Shown: one piece after another, positions 49,634 through 61,600 of the stretch
Numbering within the stretch: position 1 is the first letter of the stretch
Layout of the letters: each line of letters starts with the position of its first letter
NCBI GenBank assembly: GCA_019096065.1
Contig: JAGUCH010000003.1
Location: 11,510,029-11,574,028 of the forward strand
Direction of reading: 5' to 3'
From: Paracyclopina nana
Lineage: Eukaryota; Arthropoda; Copepoda; Cyclopoida; Cyclopettidae
Length of the DNA: 64,000 nucleotides
Notes under the pieces: generated by a model
The model's database searches: none
Seen by the model: only the letters and a program-made list of their open reading frames with translations
Told to the model about the DNA's origin: nothing
Made by a program: the position numbers and the translations under genes

Positions 49634-52600
49634 GTTAGGTTAGGTTAGGGATTATAGGTTAAGGTTAGAGTTAGGTTAGTTGGGATTGGGGTTAGGATGG
49701 GGTTGGGGTTGGGTCAGTTAGAGTTGGATGGACAGGTTGGATTGGAATTGGGTTAGGTTAGGTTAGGTTAGGATTAGGTTAGGTTTAGGTAAGGTTAGGT
49801 TAGGTTAGGTTAGGTTAGGTTAGAGTTAGGTTAGGTTAGGTTAGGTTAGGTTAGGTTAGGTTAGGTTAGGTTAGGTTAGGTTAGGTTAGGTTAGGTTCAG
49901 AGACTGGGTTAGGTTAGGTTAGAGTTGGGTTAGAGTTAGGATTGGGTTAGGTTAGGTTAGGTTGAGTTGGGTTAGGTTGGATTGGAATTTGGGTTAGGTT
50001 AGGATTAGGATTAGGTTAGGTTAGGTTAGGTTAGGTTAGAGTTAGGATTATAGGTTGATTGGGGTTAGGTTAGGTTAGGATTAGGTTAGGTTAGGTTAGG
50101 TTAGGTTAGGTTGGGTTAGGTTAGGTTTAGGTTAGGTTAGGTTAGGTTAGGTTATTAGGATTAGGTTAGGTGGGTTAGGTTAGAGTTAGGATTAGGTTGG
50201 GTTAGGTTAAGAGGTTGGGATTAGGTTAGGTTAGGTTAGGTTAGGTTAAGGTTAGGTGGGATTAGGTTAGAGTTAGGTTAGGTTAGGTTAGGTTAGGTTA
50301 GGTTAGGTTACTGGTTGGGTTAGGATTTAGAGTTAAGGTTAGGTTAGGGTTAGAGTTAGGTTAGGTTAGGTTGGGATTAAGGTTGGGTTGGAGTTGGGAT
50401 TGAGTTGGAAGTTGGAGTTAGGTTAGGTTGGGTTGGAGTTAGGTTGGATTGGGTTAGGTTAGGTTAGGGTTAGGTTGGGTTAGGTTAAGGTTAAGATTGG
50501 GATTAGGTTGATTAGGTTGATTGGGATTGGAGTTAGGTTAGGTTAGGTTAGGTTAGGATTGGGATTGAGTTAGGTTAGGTTGTAGGATTTAGGTTGGAGG
50601 TTGGGTTAGGTTGGGATTAGGTTGGAACCCAGGTTAGGTTAGAGTTAGGTTAGGTTAGGTTGGGACTGGTTAGTTAGGTTGGGTTAGGTTAGAGTTAGGT
50701 TAGGTTAGGGTTAGGTTAGGAATTAGGTTAGGTTAGGTTAGGATTGGGATTGGGGTTAGGTTAAGGTTAGAGTTAGGTTGAGTTGGGATTAGGTTAGGTT
50801 AGGTTAGGTTAGAGTTGGGTTAGATTAGGATTATAGGTTCTAGAGATTAGGTTGGGATTAGGATTTGGGATTAGGATTAGGATTTAGGTGGGACATGAGT
50901 TAGGATTAGGATTGGAGGTTAAGGTTAGGGATTGGGTTAGGTTAGGTTAGGTTAGGTTAGGTTAGGTTGGAAGTTGGAATTGGTTACAGGTTAGGTTAGG
51001 TTGGAATTAGAACAGTTAGGTTAGGTTAGGTTAGGTTAGGTTGGGATTAGGATTAGGTTAGGTTAGGGTGGATTGGGATTGGGATTAGGTTAGAGTTAGG
51101 TTAGGTTAGGTTGGGTTAGGTTAGGTTGGCGGTTAAGGTTGGAGGTTAGGTTAGGTTAGGTTGGGATTAGGTTGGGATTGGGTTAGGTTAGATTGGGTTA
51201 GGATTTAGGTTAAGGATTGGTTAGGTTAGGATTGAGTTACAGGTTGGGATTAGGTTAGGTTAGGTTAGGTTAGGTTAGGTTAGGTTAGGTTAGGTTAGGT
51301 TAGGTTAGGTTAGGTTAGGTTAGGTTAGGTTAGGTTAGGTTAGAGTTAGGTTAGAGTTAGGTTAGGTTAGGTTAGGTTGGAGGTTGGAGTTAGGTTAGGT
51401 TAGGTTAGGTTAGGTTAGAGTTGCAGGTTAGGTTAGAGTTAGGTTAGGTTAGGTTAGGTTGGGTTAGGTTGGATAGGTTAGGTTAGAGTTAGAGTTAGGA
51501 TTGGGATTGGGATGGACTGGTTGAGTTGGGATTGGGAGTTAGGTTAGGTTAGGTTAGGTTAGGATTAGGATTAGGTTAGGTTAGGTTAAGGTTAGGTTAG
51601 GTTAGGTTGGGAGTTAGGTTCAGGTTGTTTAAGGTTGAGTTAGGTTAAGAGTTAGGTTAAGGTTAGGTTAGGTTAAGGTTGAGGGATTGGGTTAGGTTAG
51701 GTTAGGTTAGGATTAGAGTTGGGATTAGGTTGGAGTTGGAGATTAGGTTAGGTTAGGTTAGGTTGGGGTGAGTTAGGTTAGGTTAAGGTTAGGTTAGGTT
51801 AGGGTTGCAGGTTAGGTTAGGTTAGAGTTGGGATTAGGTTAAGGTTAGGTTAGAGTTAGGTTGGGATTAGGTTAGGTTAGGATTAGGTTAGGTTAGGTTA
51901 GGTTAGGTTGAGGTTAGGTTGGAGGTTAGGTTAGGATTGTTAGGTTAGGTTAGGTTAGGTTAGGAATTAGGATTGGGTTGGACAGGTTAGGTTGGAGTTG
52001 GACAGGATTAGGTTACAGTTGGTTACTGGGATTAGGTTAGGTTAGGTTAGAGTTGGGATTAGGTTAGGTTAGGTTCAGGTTAGGTTAGGTTAGGTTAGGA
52101 TTAGGTTGGGATTGGGTTAGGTTAGGTTAGGTTAGGTTGGGATGGAGAGTTGGAGTTAGGTTAGGTTAGGTTAGGTTAGGTTAGGTTGAGTTAGGTTAGG
52201 TTAGGTTAGGTTAGGTTAGGTTAGGTTAGGTTAGGTTAGGTTAGGTTAGGTTAGAGTTGGGATTGCAGGTTAGGTTAGGTTAGGTTAAGTTGTTAGGTGG
52301 GATTGGGTTAGAGTTAGGTTAGGTTAGGTTGGGATTGCAGGTTAGGTTAGGTTGAGTTGGGTTAGGTTAGGTGGTTAGGTTGGGTTAGGTTAGGATTAGG
52401 TTAGGTTAGGTTAGGGTTGATTAAGGTTAAGGTTAGGTTAGGTTAGGTTAGGTTAGGTTAGGTTAGGTTGGGATATAGGTTAGGATAAGTTGGGTTGCAG
52501 GTTGGAGTTAGAGTTGAGTTAGGATTAGGTTAAGGTTAGGTTGAGGTTAGGTTAGGTTAGGTTGGAGGTTAGGTTAGAGTTAGGATTAGGTTAGGTGGAG

Positions 52601-55600
52601 TTGGGTTAGGTTGGGTTAGGTTGGGTTCAGAGTTAGGTTGGGTTAGACATTAGGTTCAGGTTGGGATTAGGTTAAGGTTAGGTTAGGTTAGGTTAGACCA
52701 GTTAGGTTAGGCATTAATGGTTAGGTTATGGGTTAGGTTAGGTTAGGTTGGGGTTAGGTTAGGATTAGGTTGGGTTAGGTTAGGTTAGGTTAGGTTGGAA
52801 TGTAAATTTAGGTTAGGTTAGGTTTGGATTAGGTTAGGTTAGGTTAGGTTAGGTTAGGTTAGGTTGGGTTGGAGTTAGGTTAGGTTAGGTTGGATTGGGA
52901 TTGGGGTTAGGTTGAATTGGGGTTAGGTTAGGTTAGGTTAGGTTAGGTTGGATTGGGTTAGGTTAGGATTAGAGTTAGGTTAGGTTAGGTTGATTGGGAT
53001 TAGGTTAGGTTAGGTTAGGTTAGGTTAGGTTAGGTTAGGTTAGGTTAGGTTAGGTTAGGTTAGAGTTGGGTTAGGTTGGGTTGGGATTAGGTTAGGTTAG
53101 GTTAGGTTAGGTTAGGTTAGGTTAGGTTAGGTTAGGATTAGGTTAGGTTTAAGGTTGGGATTAGGTTAGGTTAGGATTAGGTTAGGTTAGGTTAGAGTTA
53201 GGTTAGGTTGGGTTAGGTTAGGTTAGGTTAGGATTAGGTTAGGTTGGACAGGTTAGGTTAGAGTTAGGTTAGGTTAGGATTGGGATTAGGTTCAGGTTAG
53301 GTTGGGATTGGGATTGGGTTAGGTTAGGTTAGGTTAGGTTAGGATTAGGTTAGGTTGCCAGGTTAGGTTAGGATTGGGTTAGGTTAGGTTGGGTTAGGTT
53401 AGGTTCAGGTTAGGTTAGGTTAGGTTAGGTTGGAAGTTAGGATTAGAGTTAGGTTGGGTTAGGTTAGGTTAGGTTAGGTTAGGTTAGGAATTAGGTTAGG
53501 TTAGGATTAGAGTTAGGTTAGAGTTAGGATTAGGTTAGGTTAGGTTAGGATTAGGATTTCAGGTTGGGATTAGAGTTAGGTTAGGTTAGGTTAGGTTAGG
53601 TTAGGTTAGGTTAGGTTAGGTTAGGTTAGGTTATAGGTTAGGTTAGGTTAGGTTAGGTTGGGATTAAGGTTAGGTTAGGTTAGGTTAGGTTAGAGTTAGG
53701 TTAGGTTAGGTTAGGTTAGGTTGGGTTAGGTTAGGTTGGGATTAGGATTAGGTTGGGTTAGGTTGCAGGTTAGGTTAGGTTAGGTTAGGATTAGGATTGG
53801 GATTGCAGGATTAGGGTTAGGTTGGGTTAGGTTAGGTTAGGTTAGGTTAGGTTAGGTTAGGTTGGGATTAGGTTAGGTTAGGTTTAGGTTAGGTTAGGTT
53901 GGGATTGGAGTTAGGTTAGGTTAGGTTAGGTTAGGTTAGGTTAGAGTTGGAGGTTGGGATTGGAGGTTAGGTTAGGTTAGGTTAGGTTAGGTTAGGTTAG
54001 GTTAGGTTTAAGGTTAGGTTGGGTTGGGTTAGGTTGGGTTAGGTTAGGTTAGGATTAGGTTAGGTTGGGTTAGGTTAGGTTGATTAGGATTAGGATTAGG
54101 TTAGGTTAGGTTAGGTTAGGTTAGGTTAGGTTGAGGTTAGGTTAGGTTAGGTTGGGTTAGGTTAAGGTTAGGATTGGGTTAAGAGTTAGGTTAGGTTAGG
54201 TTAGGTTAGGTTAGGTTAGGTTGGGATTAGGTTAGGTTAGGTTAGAGTTAGGTTAGAGTTTAGGTTAGAGTTAGGTTAGGTTAGGTTAGGTTAGGTTAGG
54301 TTGGGTTAAGAGTTGGGTTAGGTTGGGTTAGGTTAGGTTAGGTTATGGAGTTGGGTTAGGTTAGGTTAGGTTAGGTTAGGTTAGGTTAGGTTAGAGTTAG
54401 GTTAGGAATTACAGGTTAGGTTAGGTTAGGTTAGGTTAGGTTAGGATTGGGTTAGGTTAGGTTAGGTTAGGTTGGGTTAGGTTGGGTTAGGTTAGGTTTA
54501 GGTTAGGTTAGGTTAGGATTGGAGTTAGGTTAGGTTAGGTTAGGATTAGGTTAGGTGCAGTTAGGTTAGGTTAGAGTTAGGTTAGGTTGGGTTAGGTTAG
54601 GTTAGGTTGGGATTAGGTTGGGTTAGGTTAGGTTAGGTTAGGTTAGGTTAGGTTAGGTTAGGTTGGGTTAGGTTAGGTTAAGGTTGGGATTAGGTTAGGT
54701 TAGGTTAGGTTAGGTTAGGTTAGAGTTAGGTTAGGTTAGGTTGGGATTGGAGTTAGGTTAGAGTTAGGATTAGGTTGGAGGTTAGGTTAGGTTAGGATTA
54801 GGGTTAGGTTAAGAGTTAGAGTTAGGATTTAGGATTAGGTTAGGTTAGGTTGGAGTTAGGTTAGGTTAGGTTGGGTTAGGTTAGGTTAGGTTGGGATTGG
54901 AGTTAGGTTAGGTTAGGTTAGGATTAGGTTGGGTTGGAGTTAGGTTAGGTTAGGATTAGAGTTAGGTTAGGGTTAAGGTTAGGTTAGGTTGGGTTAGGTT
55001 AGGTTAGGTTAGGTTGGGTTAGGTTTAGGTTGGAGTTAGGTTAGGTTAGGTTAGGTTAGGTTGGGTTGGAGGTTGGGATGGATTAGGTTAGGTTAGGTTA
55101 GGTTGGGTTGGGTTAGGTTAAGGTTAGGTTAGGTTAGGTTAGGTTAGGTTAGGTTAGGTTAGGTTAGGTTAGGATTAGGTTAGGTTAGGTTAGGTTAGGT
55201 TGGGTTGGAGTTGGGTTACGAGTTAGGTTAGGTTAGGTTAGGTTAGGATTAGGTTAAGGTTAGGTTAGGTTAGGTTAGGATTAGGTTAGGATTTAGGTTA
55301 GGTTAGGTTAGGTTGGAGTTAGGTTTAGGTTAGGTTGGAGTTAGGTTAGGTTAGGTTGGGATTAGGATTAAGGTTAGGTTGGGTTAGGTTAGGTTAGGTT
55401 GGAGATTAGGTTAGGTTGCAGGTTAGAGTTAGGATTGGGATTGAAGAGTTAGGTTAGGTTAGAGTTGGGTTAGGTTAGGTTAGGTTGGGTTAGGTTAGGT
55501 TAAGGTTAGGTTAAGGTTGAGGTTAGGTTGGGTTAGGTTAGGTTAGGTTGGTTGGGTTAGGTTAGGTTAGGTTAGGTTAGGTTAGGTTAGGTTAGGTTGG

Positions 55601-58600
55601 GGGTTAGGATTAGGTTGGGATTAGGTTGCAGGTTAGGTTAGGTTAGGTTGGGATTGGGTTAGGTTAGGGTTAGGTTAGGTTAGATAGTTAGGTTGAGGTT
55701 GGGTTAGGTTGGGTTAGGTTAGGTTAGGTTAGGTTAGGTTGGGATTAGGTTAGGTTAGGTTAGGTTAGGTTAGGTTGGGATTAGGGTTAGGTTAGGTTAG
55801 GTTAGGTTGGGTTGGGATTAGGTTAGGTTAGGTTGGGATTAGGTTGGGTTAGGTTAGGTTAGGTTGGAGGTTGGGTTACGGATTGGGTTAGGTTAGGTTA
55901 GGTTGGGGTTAGGTTAGGTTAGGTTAGGTTAGGTTAGGTTAGGATTAGGTTGGAGTTAGGTTGGGTTAGGTTAGGATTGGGTTAGGTTAGGATTTAGGTT
56001 AGGATTGGGTTAGAGTTAGGTTAGGTTAGGTTGGGTTAGGTTAGGTTAGAGTTAGGTTAAGGTTAGGTTGGGATTGGGATTAGGTTAGGTTAGGTTAGGT
56101 TAGGGTTAGAGTTAGGTTGGGTTAGGGATTAGGTTAGGTTAAGGTTCAGGTTAGGTTAGGTTAGGTTAGAGTTGGGTTAGGTTGATTGGGGTTAGGTTAG
56201 GTTAGGATTAGGTTAGGTTAGGTTAAGTTTAGGTTAGGTTAGGTTAGGTTAGGTTAGGTTAGGTTAGGTTACAGGGTTAGGATTGGGGTTAGGGACTAGG
56301 TTAGGTTAAGGTTAGGTTAGGATTAGGATTGAGGATTGAGTTAGGTTAGGTTAGGTTAGGTTAGGTTAGGTTAGGTTGGGTTAGGTTAGGTTAGGTTAGG
56401 ATTAGGTTAGGTTAGGTTAGGTTAGGTTAGGTTAGGTTAGGTTAGGTTAGGTTAGGTTGGGATTGGGTTAGGTTAGGTTGGGATTGGAGGTTAGGTTAGG
56501 ATTACTGGTTGGGTTAGGTTAGGTTAGGTTAGGTTAGGTTAGGTTAGGTTAGGTTAGGTTAGGTTAGGTTAGGTTAGGTTAGGTTGGAGTTAGGTTAGGT
56601 TAGGTTAGGTTAGGTTAGGTTGGGATTAGGTTAGGTTAGGTTAGGTTAGGTTAGGTTGGGTTAGGTTAGGTTAGGTTAGGTTAGGGTTAGGTTAGGTTAG
56701 GATTGGGATTAGGTTAGGTTAGGTTGGAGTTGGAGTTAGGTTAGGTTAGGTTAGGTTAGGTTAGGTTAGGTTAGGTTGGAGTTAGGTTAGGTTGGGGTTA
56801 GGTTAGGTTAGGTTAAGGTTAGGTTAGGTTAGGTTAGGTTAGGTTAGGTTAGGTTAGGTTAGGTTAGGTTAGGTTAGGTTAGGTTGGGATTGGAGTTAGG
56901 TTAGGTTAAGGTTGGGTTAGGTTAGGTTAGGTTAGGATTTAGGTTAGGTTAGGTTAGGTTGGGTTAGGTTAGGTTAGGTTAGGTTGGAGTTAGGTTAGGT
57001 TGGGTTAGGTTTAAGGTTAGGTTAGGTTGGGTTAGGTTAGGTTAGGTTAGGTTGGGTTAGGTTGGAGTTAGGTTAGGTTAGGTTAGGTTAGGTTGGGTTA
57101 GGTTAGGTTAGGTTAGGTTAGGTTAGGTTAGGTTGGGGTTAGAGTTAGGTTGGAGGTTGAGGTTGGGTTAGGTTGGGATTAGGTTAGGTTAGGTTAGAGT
57201 TGGGATTGGGTTAGGTTAGGTTAGGTTAGGTTAGGTTAGGTTAGGTTAGGTTAGGTTAGGTTGGGTTAGGTTAGGTTAGGTTAGGTTATGAGTTAGGTTA
57301 GGTTAGGTTGGAGTTAGGTTAGGTTAGGTTAGGTTAGGTTAGGTTAGGTTAGGTTGGGTTAGGTTAGGTTGGGTTAGGTTAGGTTAGGTTAGGTTAGGTT
57401 AGGTTAGGTTGGGTTAGGTTGGGTTAGGTTAGGTTAGGTTAGGTTAGGTTAGGTTAGGTTAGGTTAGGTTAGGTTGGAAGTTAGGTTAGGTTAGGTTGGA
57501 GATTAGGTTAGGTTAGGTTAGGTTAGGTTAGGTTGGGTTAGGTTAGGTTAGGTTAGGTTAAGGTTAGGTTAGGTTAGGTTGGTTAAGGTTGGAGTTAGGT
57601 TAGGTTAGGATTAGGATTAGGTTAGGTTAGGTTAGGTTGAGTTAGGTTAGGTTAGGTTAGGTTGGAGTTAGGTTAGGTTAGGTTAGGTTAGGTTAGGTTA
57701 GGATTAGAGTTAGGTTAGGTTAGGTTAGGTTAGGTTAGGTTAGGTTAGGTTAGGTTGAGTTGGGATTAGGTTAGGTTAGGTTAGGATTAGGATTAGGTTA
57801 GGTTAGGTTAGGTTAGGTTAGGATTAGGTTAGGTTAGGTTGAGTTGGGTTAGGTTGGGTTGGGATTAGGTTAGGATTGGGTTAGGTTAGGTTAGGTTGGA
57901 GTTAGGTTAGGTTAGGTTAGGTTAGGTTGGAAGTTAGGTTAGGTTGGAGTTAGGTTAGGTTAGGTTAGGTTAGCGTTAGGTTAGGTTGGAGTTAGGTTTA
58001 GGTTAGGTTGGGGTTAGGTTAGGTTGTGGGGTTAGGTTGGGTTGGGTTAGGTTAGGTTAGGTTAGGTTAGGTTAGGTTAGGTTAGGTTAGGTTAGGTTAG
58101 GTTAGGTTAGGTTAGGTTAGGTTGGGTTAGGTTAGGTTGGGATTAGGTTAGGTTAAGGTTAGGTTAGGTTAGGTTAGGATTAGGTTAGGTTAGGTTAGGT
58201 TGGGTTAGTTAAAGTTAGGTTGGGTTGGTTGAGGTTAGGTTAGGTTAGGTTGGGTTAGGTTAGGTTGGGTTAGGGATTAGGTTAGAGTTAGGTTAGGTTG
58301 GAGCAGGTTAGGTTAGGTTAGGTTAGGTTGGGTTGGGTTAGGTTAGGTTAGGTTAGGTTAGGTTAGGTTAGGTTAGGATTAGGTTAGGATTAGGTTGGGA
58401 CAGGTTAGGTTGGGTTAGGTTAGGTTAGGTTAGAAGTTGGAGTTAGGATTGGGTTAGGTTAGGTTAGGTTAGGTTAGAGATTAGGTTAGGTTAGGTTGGA
58501 GGTTAGGTTAGGTTAGGTTAGGATTAGGTTAGGTTAGGTTGGGATTGAGTTAGGTTAGGTTAGGTTAGGTTAGGTTAGGTTAGGTTAGGTTAGGATTAGG

Positions 58601-61600
58601 TTAGGTTAGGTTAGGTTAGGTTAGGTTGGGTTAGGTTAGGATTAGGTTAGTTGGGTTAGGATTGGGATTGGGTTAGGTTAGGTTGGGTTAGGTTAGAGTT
58701 CGATTGGGATTAGGTTAGGTTAGGTTGGGTTAGGTTAGGTTAGGTTAGGTTAGGTTGGAGATTAGGTTAGGTTAGGTTAGGTTGCAGGTTAGGTTAGGTT
58801 AGGTTAGGTTAGGTTAGGTTAGGTTAGAGTTAGGTTAGGTTGGAGGTTAGGTTAGAGTTAGGTTGGGATTTAGGTTAGGTTAGGTTAGGTTAGGTTTAAG
58901 AGTTAGGATTGGGGCCAGGTTGGGTTGCAGAGTTAGAGTTAGGTTAGGATTAGGTTGGGTTATTAGGTTAGGTTAGGATTGGGATTGGGATTGGAGTTAG
59001 GTTAGGTTAGGTTAGGTTAGGTTAGGTTAGATTAGGATTGATTTAGGATTATGGTTAGGTTAGGTTAGGTTGGGTTAGAGTTAGGTTGAGGTTGGGATTG
59101 GAGTTAGGTTAGGTTGGGATTGGGGTTAGGTTAGGTTGGGTTAGGTTAGGTTAGGTTAGGTTAGGTTAGGATTAGGATTAGGGATTAGGTTAGGTTAGGG
59201 TTAGGTTAGGTTAGGTTAGGTTAGGTTAGGTTAGGTTGGGTTAGGTTAGGTTAGGTTGGGTTAGGTTAGGTTAGGTTAGGTTAGGTTAGGTTGGGGTTAG
59301 GTTAGGTTGGGTTAGGTTAGGTTAGGTTAGGTTGGGTTAGGTTAGGTTAGGTTAGGTTAGGTTAGGTTAGGTTAGGTTAGGAATTAGGTTAGGTTAGGTT
59401 AGGTTGGGTTAGGTTAGGTTAGGTTAGGTTAGGTTAGGTTAGGTTAGGTTGGAGTTGGGTTAGGTTAGGTTAGGTTAGGTTAGGTTAGGTTAGGTTGGGT
59501 TAGGTTAGGTTAGGTTAGGTTAGAGTTAGAGTTAGGTTAGGTTGGGTTAGGTTAGGTTAGGTTAGGTTAGGAACAGTTGGAACCCGGTTAGGTTGGGTTA
59601 GGTTAGGTTAGGTTAGGTTAGGATTAGGTTAGGTTGGGTTAGGTTAGGATTAGGATTAGGTTAGGTTAGGTTAGGAATTAGGTTAGGTTAGGTTAGGTTG
59701 AGTTGGGATTAGGTTAAGTTGGGTTAGGTTAGTTGATTAGGTTAAGTTAGGTTAGGTTAGGTTGGAGGTTAGGATTAGGTTAGGTTAGGTTAGGTTAGGT
59801 TGATTGGGTTAGGTTAGGTTAGGTTAGGTTAGGTTAGGTTAGGTTGGGATTTAGGTTAGGTTAGGATTAGGTTAGGTTAGGTTAGGTTAGGTTAGGTTAG
59901 GTTAGGTTGGGATTAGGTTAGGTTAGGTTGGGTTAGGTTAGGTTGGGTTAGGATTGGAGTTAGGTTAGGTTAGGTTGGGTTAGGTTAGGTTAGGTTAGGT
60001 TAGGTTGGAGGTTAGGTTAGGTTGGGATTAGGTTAGGTTGGATTAGGTTGGGTTAGGTTAGGTTGGGATTGGGATTGGGTTAGGTTAGGTTGGGTTAGGA
60101 TTGGGTTAGGTTAGGTTAGGTTAGGTTAGGTTTAGGTTAGGTTAGGTTAGGTTAGGTTAGGTTAGAGTTAGGTTAGGTTAGGTTGGGTTAGGTTAGGTTA
60201 GGTTAGGTTAGGTTAGGTTAGGTTAGGTTAGGTTAGGTTAGGTTAGGTTAGGTTAGAGTTGGGTTAGGTTGGAGTTAGGTTAGGTTAAGGTTGGGACAGG
60301 TTGGGACCCAGGTTGGAGTTGGGTTAGAGTTAGGTTAGGTTAGGTTAGGTTAGAGTTAGGTTAGGTTGGGTTAGGTTAGGTTGGGTTAGGTTAGGTTGGA
60401 GGTTAGGTTAAGTTGGAGAGTTGGGATTAGGAGTTGGGTTAGGTTAGGTTAGGTTGGGTTTGAGTTAGGTTAGGTTAGGTTAGGTTAGGTTGGGGTTAGG
60501 TTAGGTTAGGTTAGGTTAGAGTTAGGTTAGGTTAGGTTGGAGGTTAGGTTAGGTTAGGTTAGGTTAGGTTAGGTTAGGTTGGGTTAGAGTTAGGAGGTTA
60601 GGTTAGGTTAGGTTGGGTTAGGTTAGGTTAGGTTGAGTTAGGTTAGGTTGGGTTAGGTTAGGTTAAGGTTAGGTTAGGTTAGGTTAGGTTAGGTTAGGTT
60701 AGGTTAGGTTAGGTTAGGTTAGGTTAGGTTGGGATTTAGGTTAGATTCAGAGTTGGAGTTAGGATTGGGTTAGGTTAGGTTAGGTTAGGTTAGGTTAGGT
60801 TAGGTTAGGTTAGGTTGGAGTTAGGTTAGGTTAGGTTAGGTTAGGTTAGGTTGGGTTAGGTTAGGTTAGGTTGGGTTAGGTTAGGTTGGGGTTGGGTTAG
60901 GTTAGGTTAGGTTGGATGGGTTAGGTTGGGATTGGGTTAGGTTGGGTTGGGTTAGGTTGGGTTGGGTTAGGTTAGGTTAGGTTGGGTTAGGTTAGGTTGG
61001 GTTGGAGGTTAGGTTGGGTTAGGTTGGGTTAGGTTAGGTTGAGTTAGGTTAGGATTAGGTTAGGTTAGGTTAGGTTGGAGGTTAGGTTAGGTTAGGTTAG
61101 GTTAGGTTAGGTTGAGTTAGGATTAGGTTGTAGGTTAGGTTAGGTTAGGTTAGGTTAGGGATTAGGTTAGGTTAGGTTAGGTTAGGTTAGGTTTAGGTTA
61201 GGTTAGGTTAGGTTGAGTTAGGTTGGAGGTTAGGTTAGGTTAGGTTAGGTTGGGATTGGTTTAGGTTAGGTTAGGTTAGGTTAGGATTAGGTTAGGTTAG
61301 GTTAGGTTGGAGTTAGGTTAGGTTAGGTTGGGACATAGGTTAGGTTGGGTTAGGTTAGGTTAGGTTAGGTTAGGTTAGGTTAGGTTAGAGATTAGGTTGG
61401 GTTAGGATTAGGTTAGGAGTTGAGGATTAGGTTAGGTTAGGTTAGAGTTGGAGTTAGGTTAGGTTAGGTTAGGTTAGGTTAGGTTAGGTTAGGATTAGGT
61501 TAGGTTAGGTTAGGTTAGGTTAGGTTAGGTTAGGTTGGAGTTAGGTTGGGTTAGGTTAGGATTGGGATTAGGTTAGGTTAGGTTAGGATTGGGTTAGGTT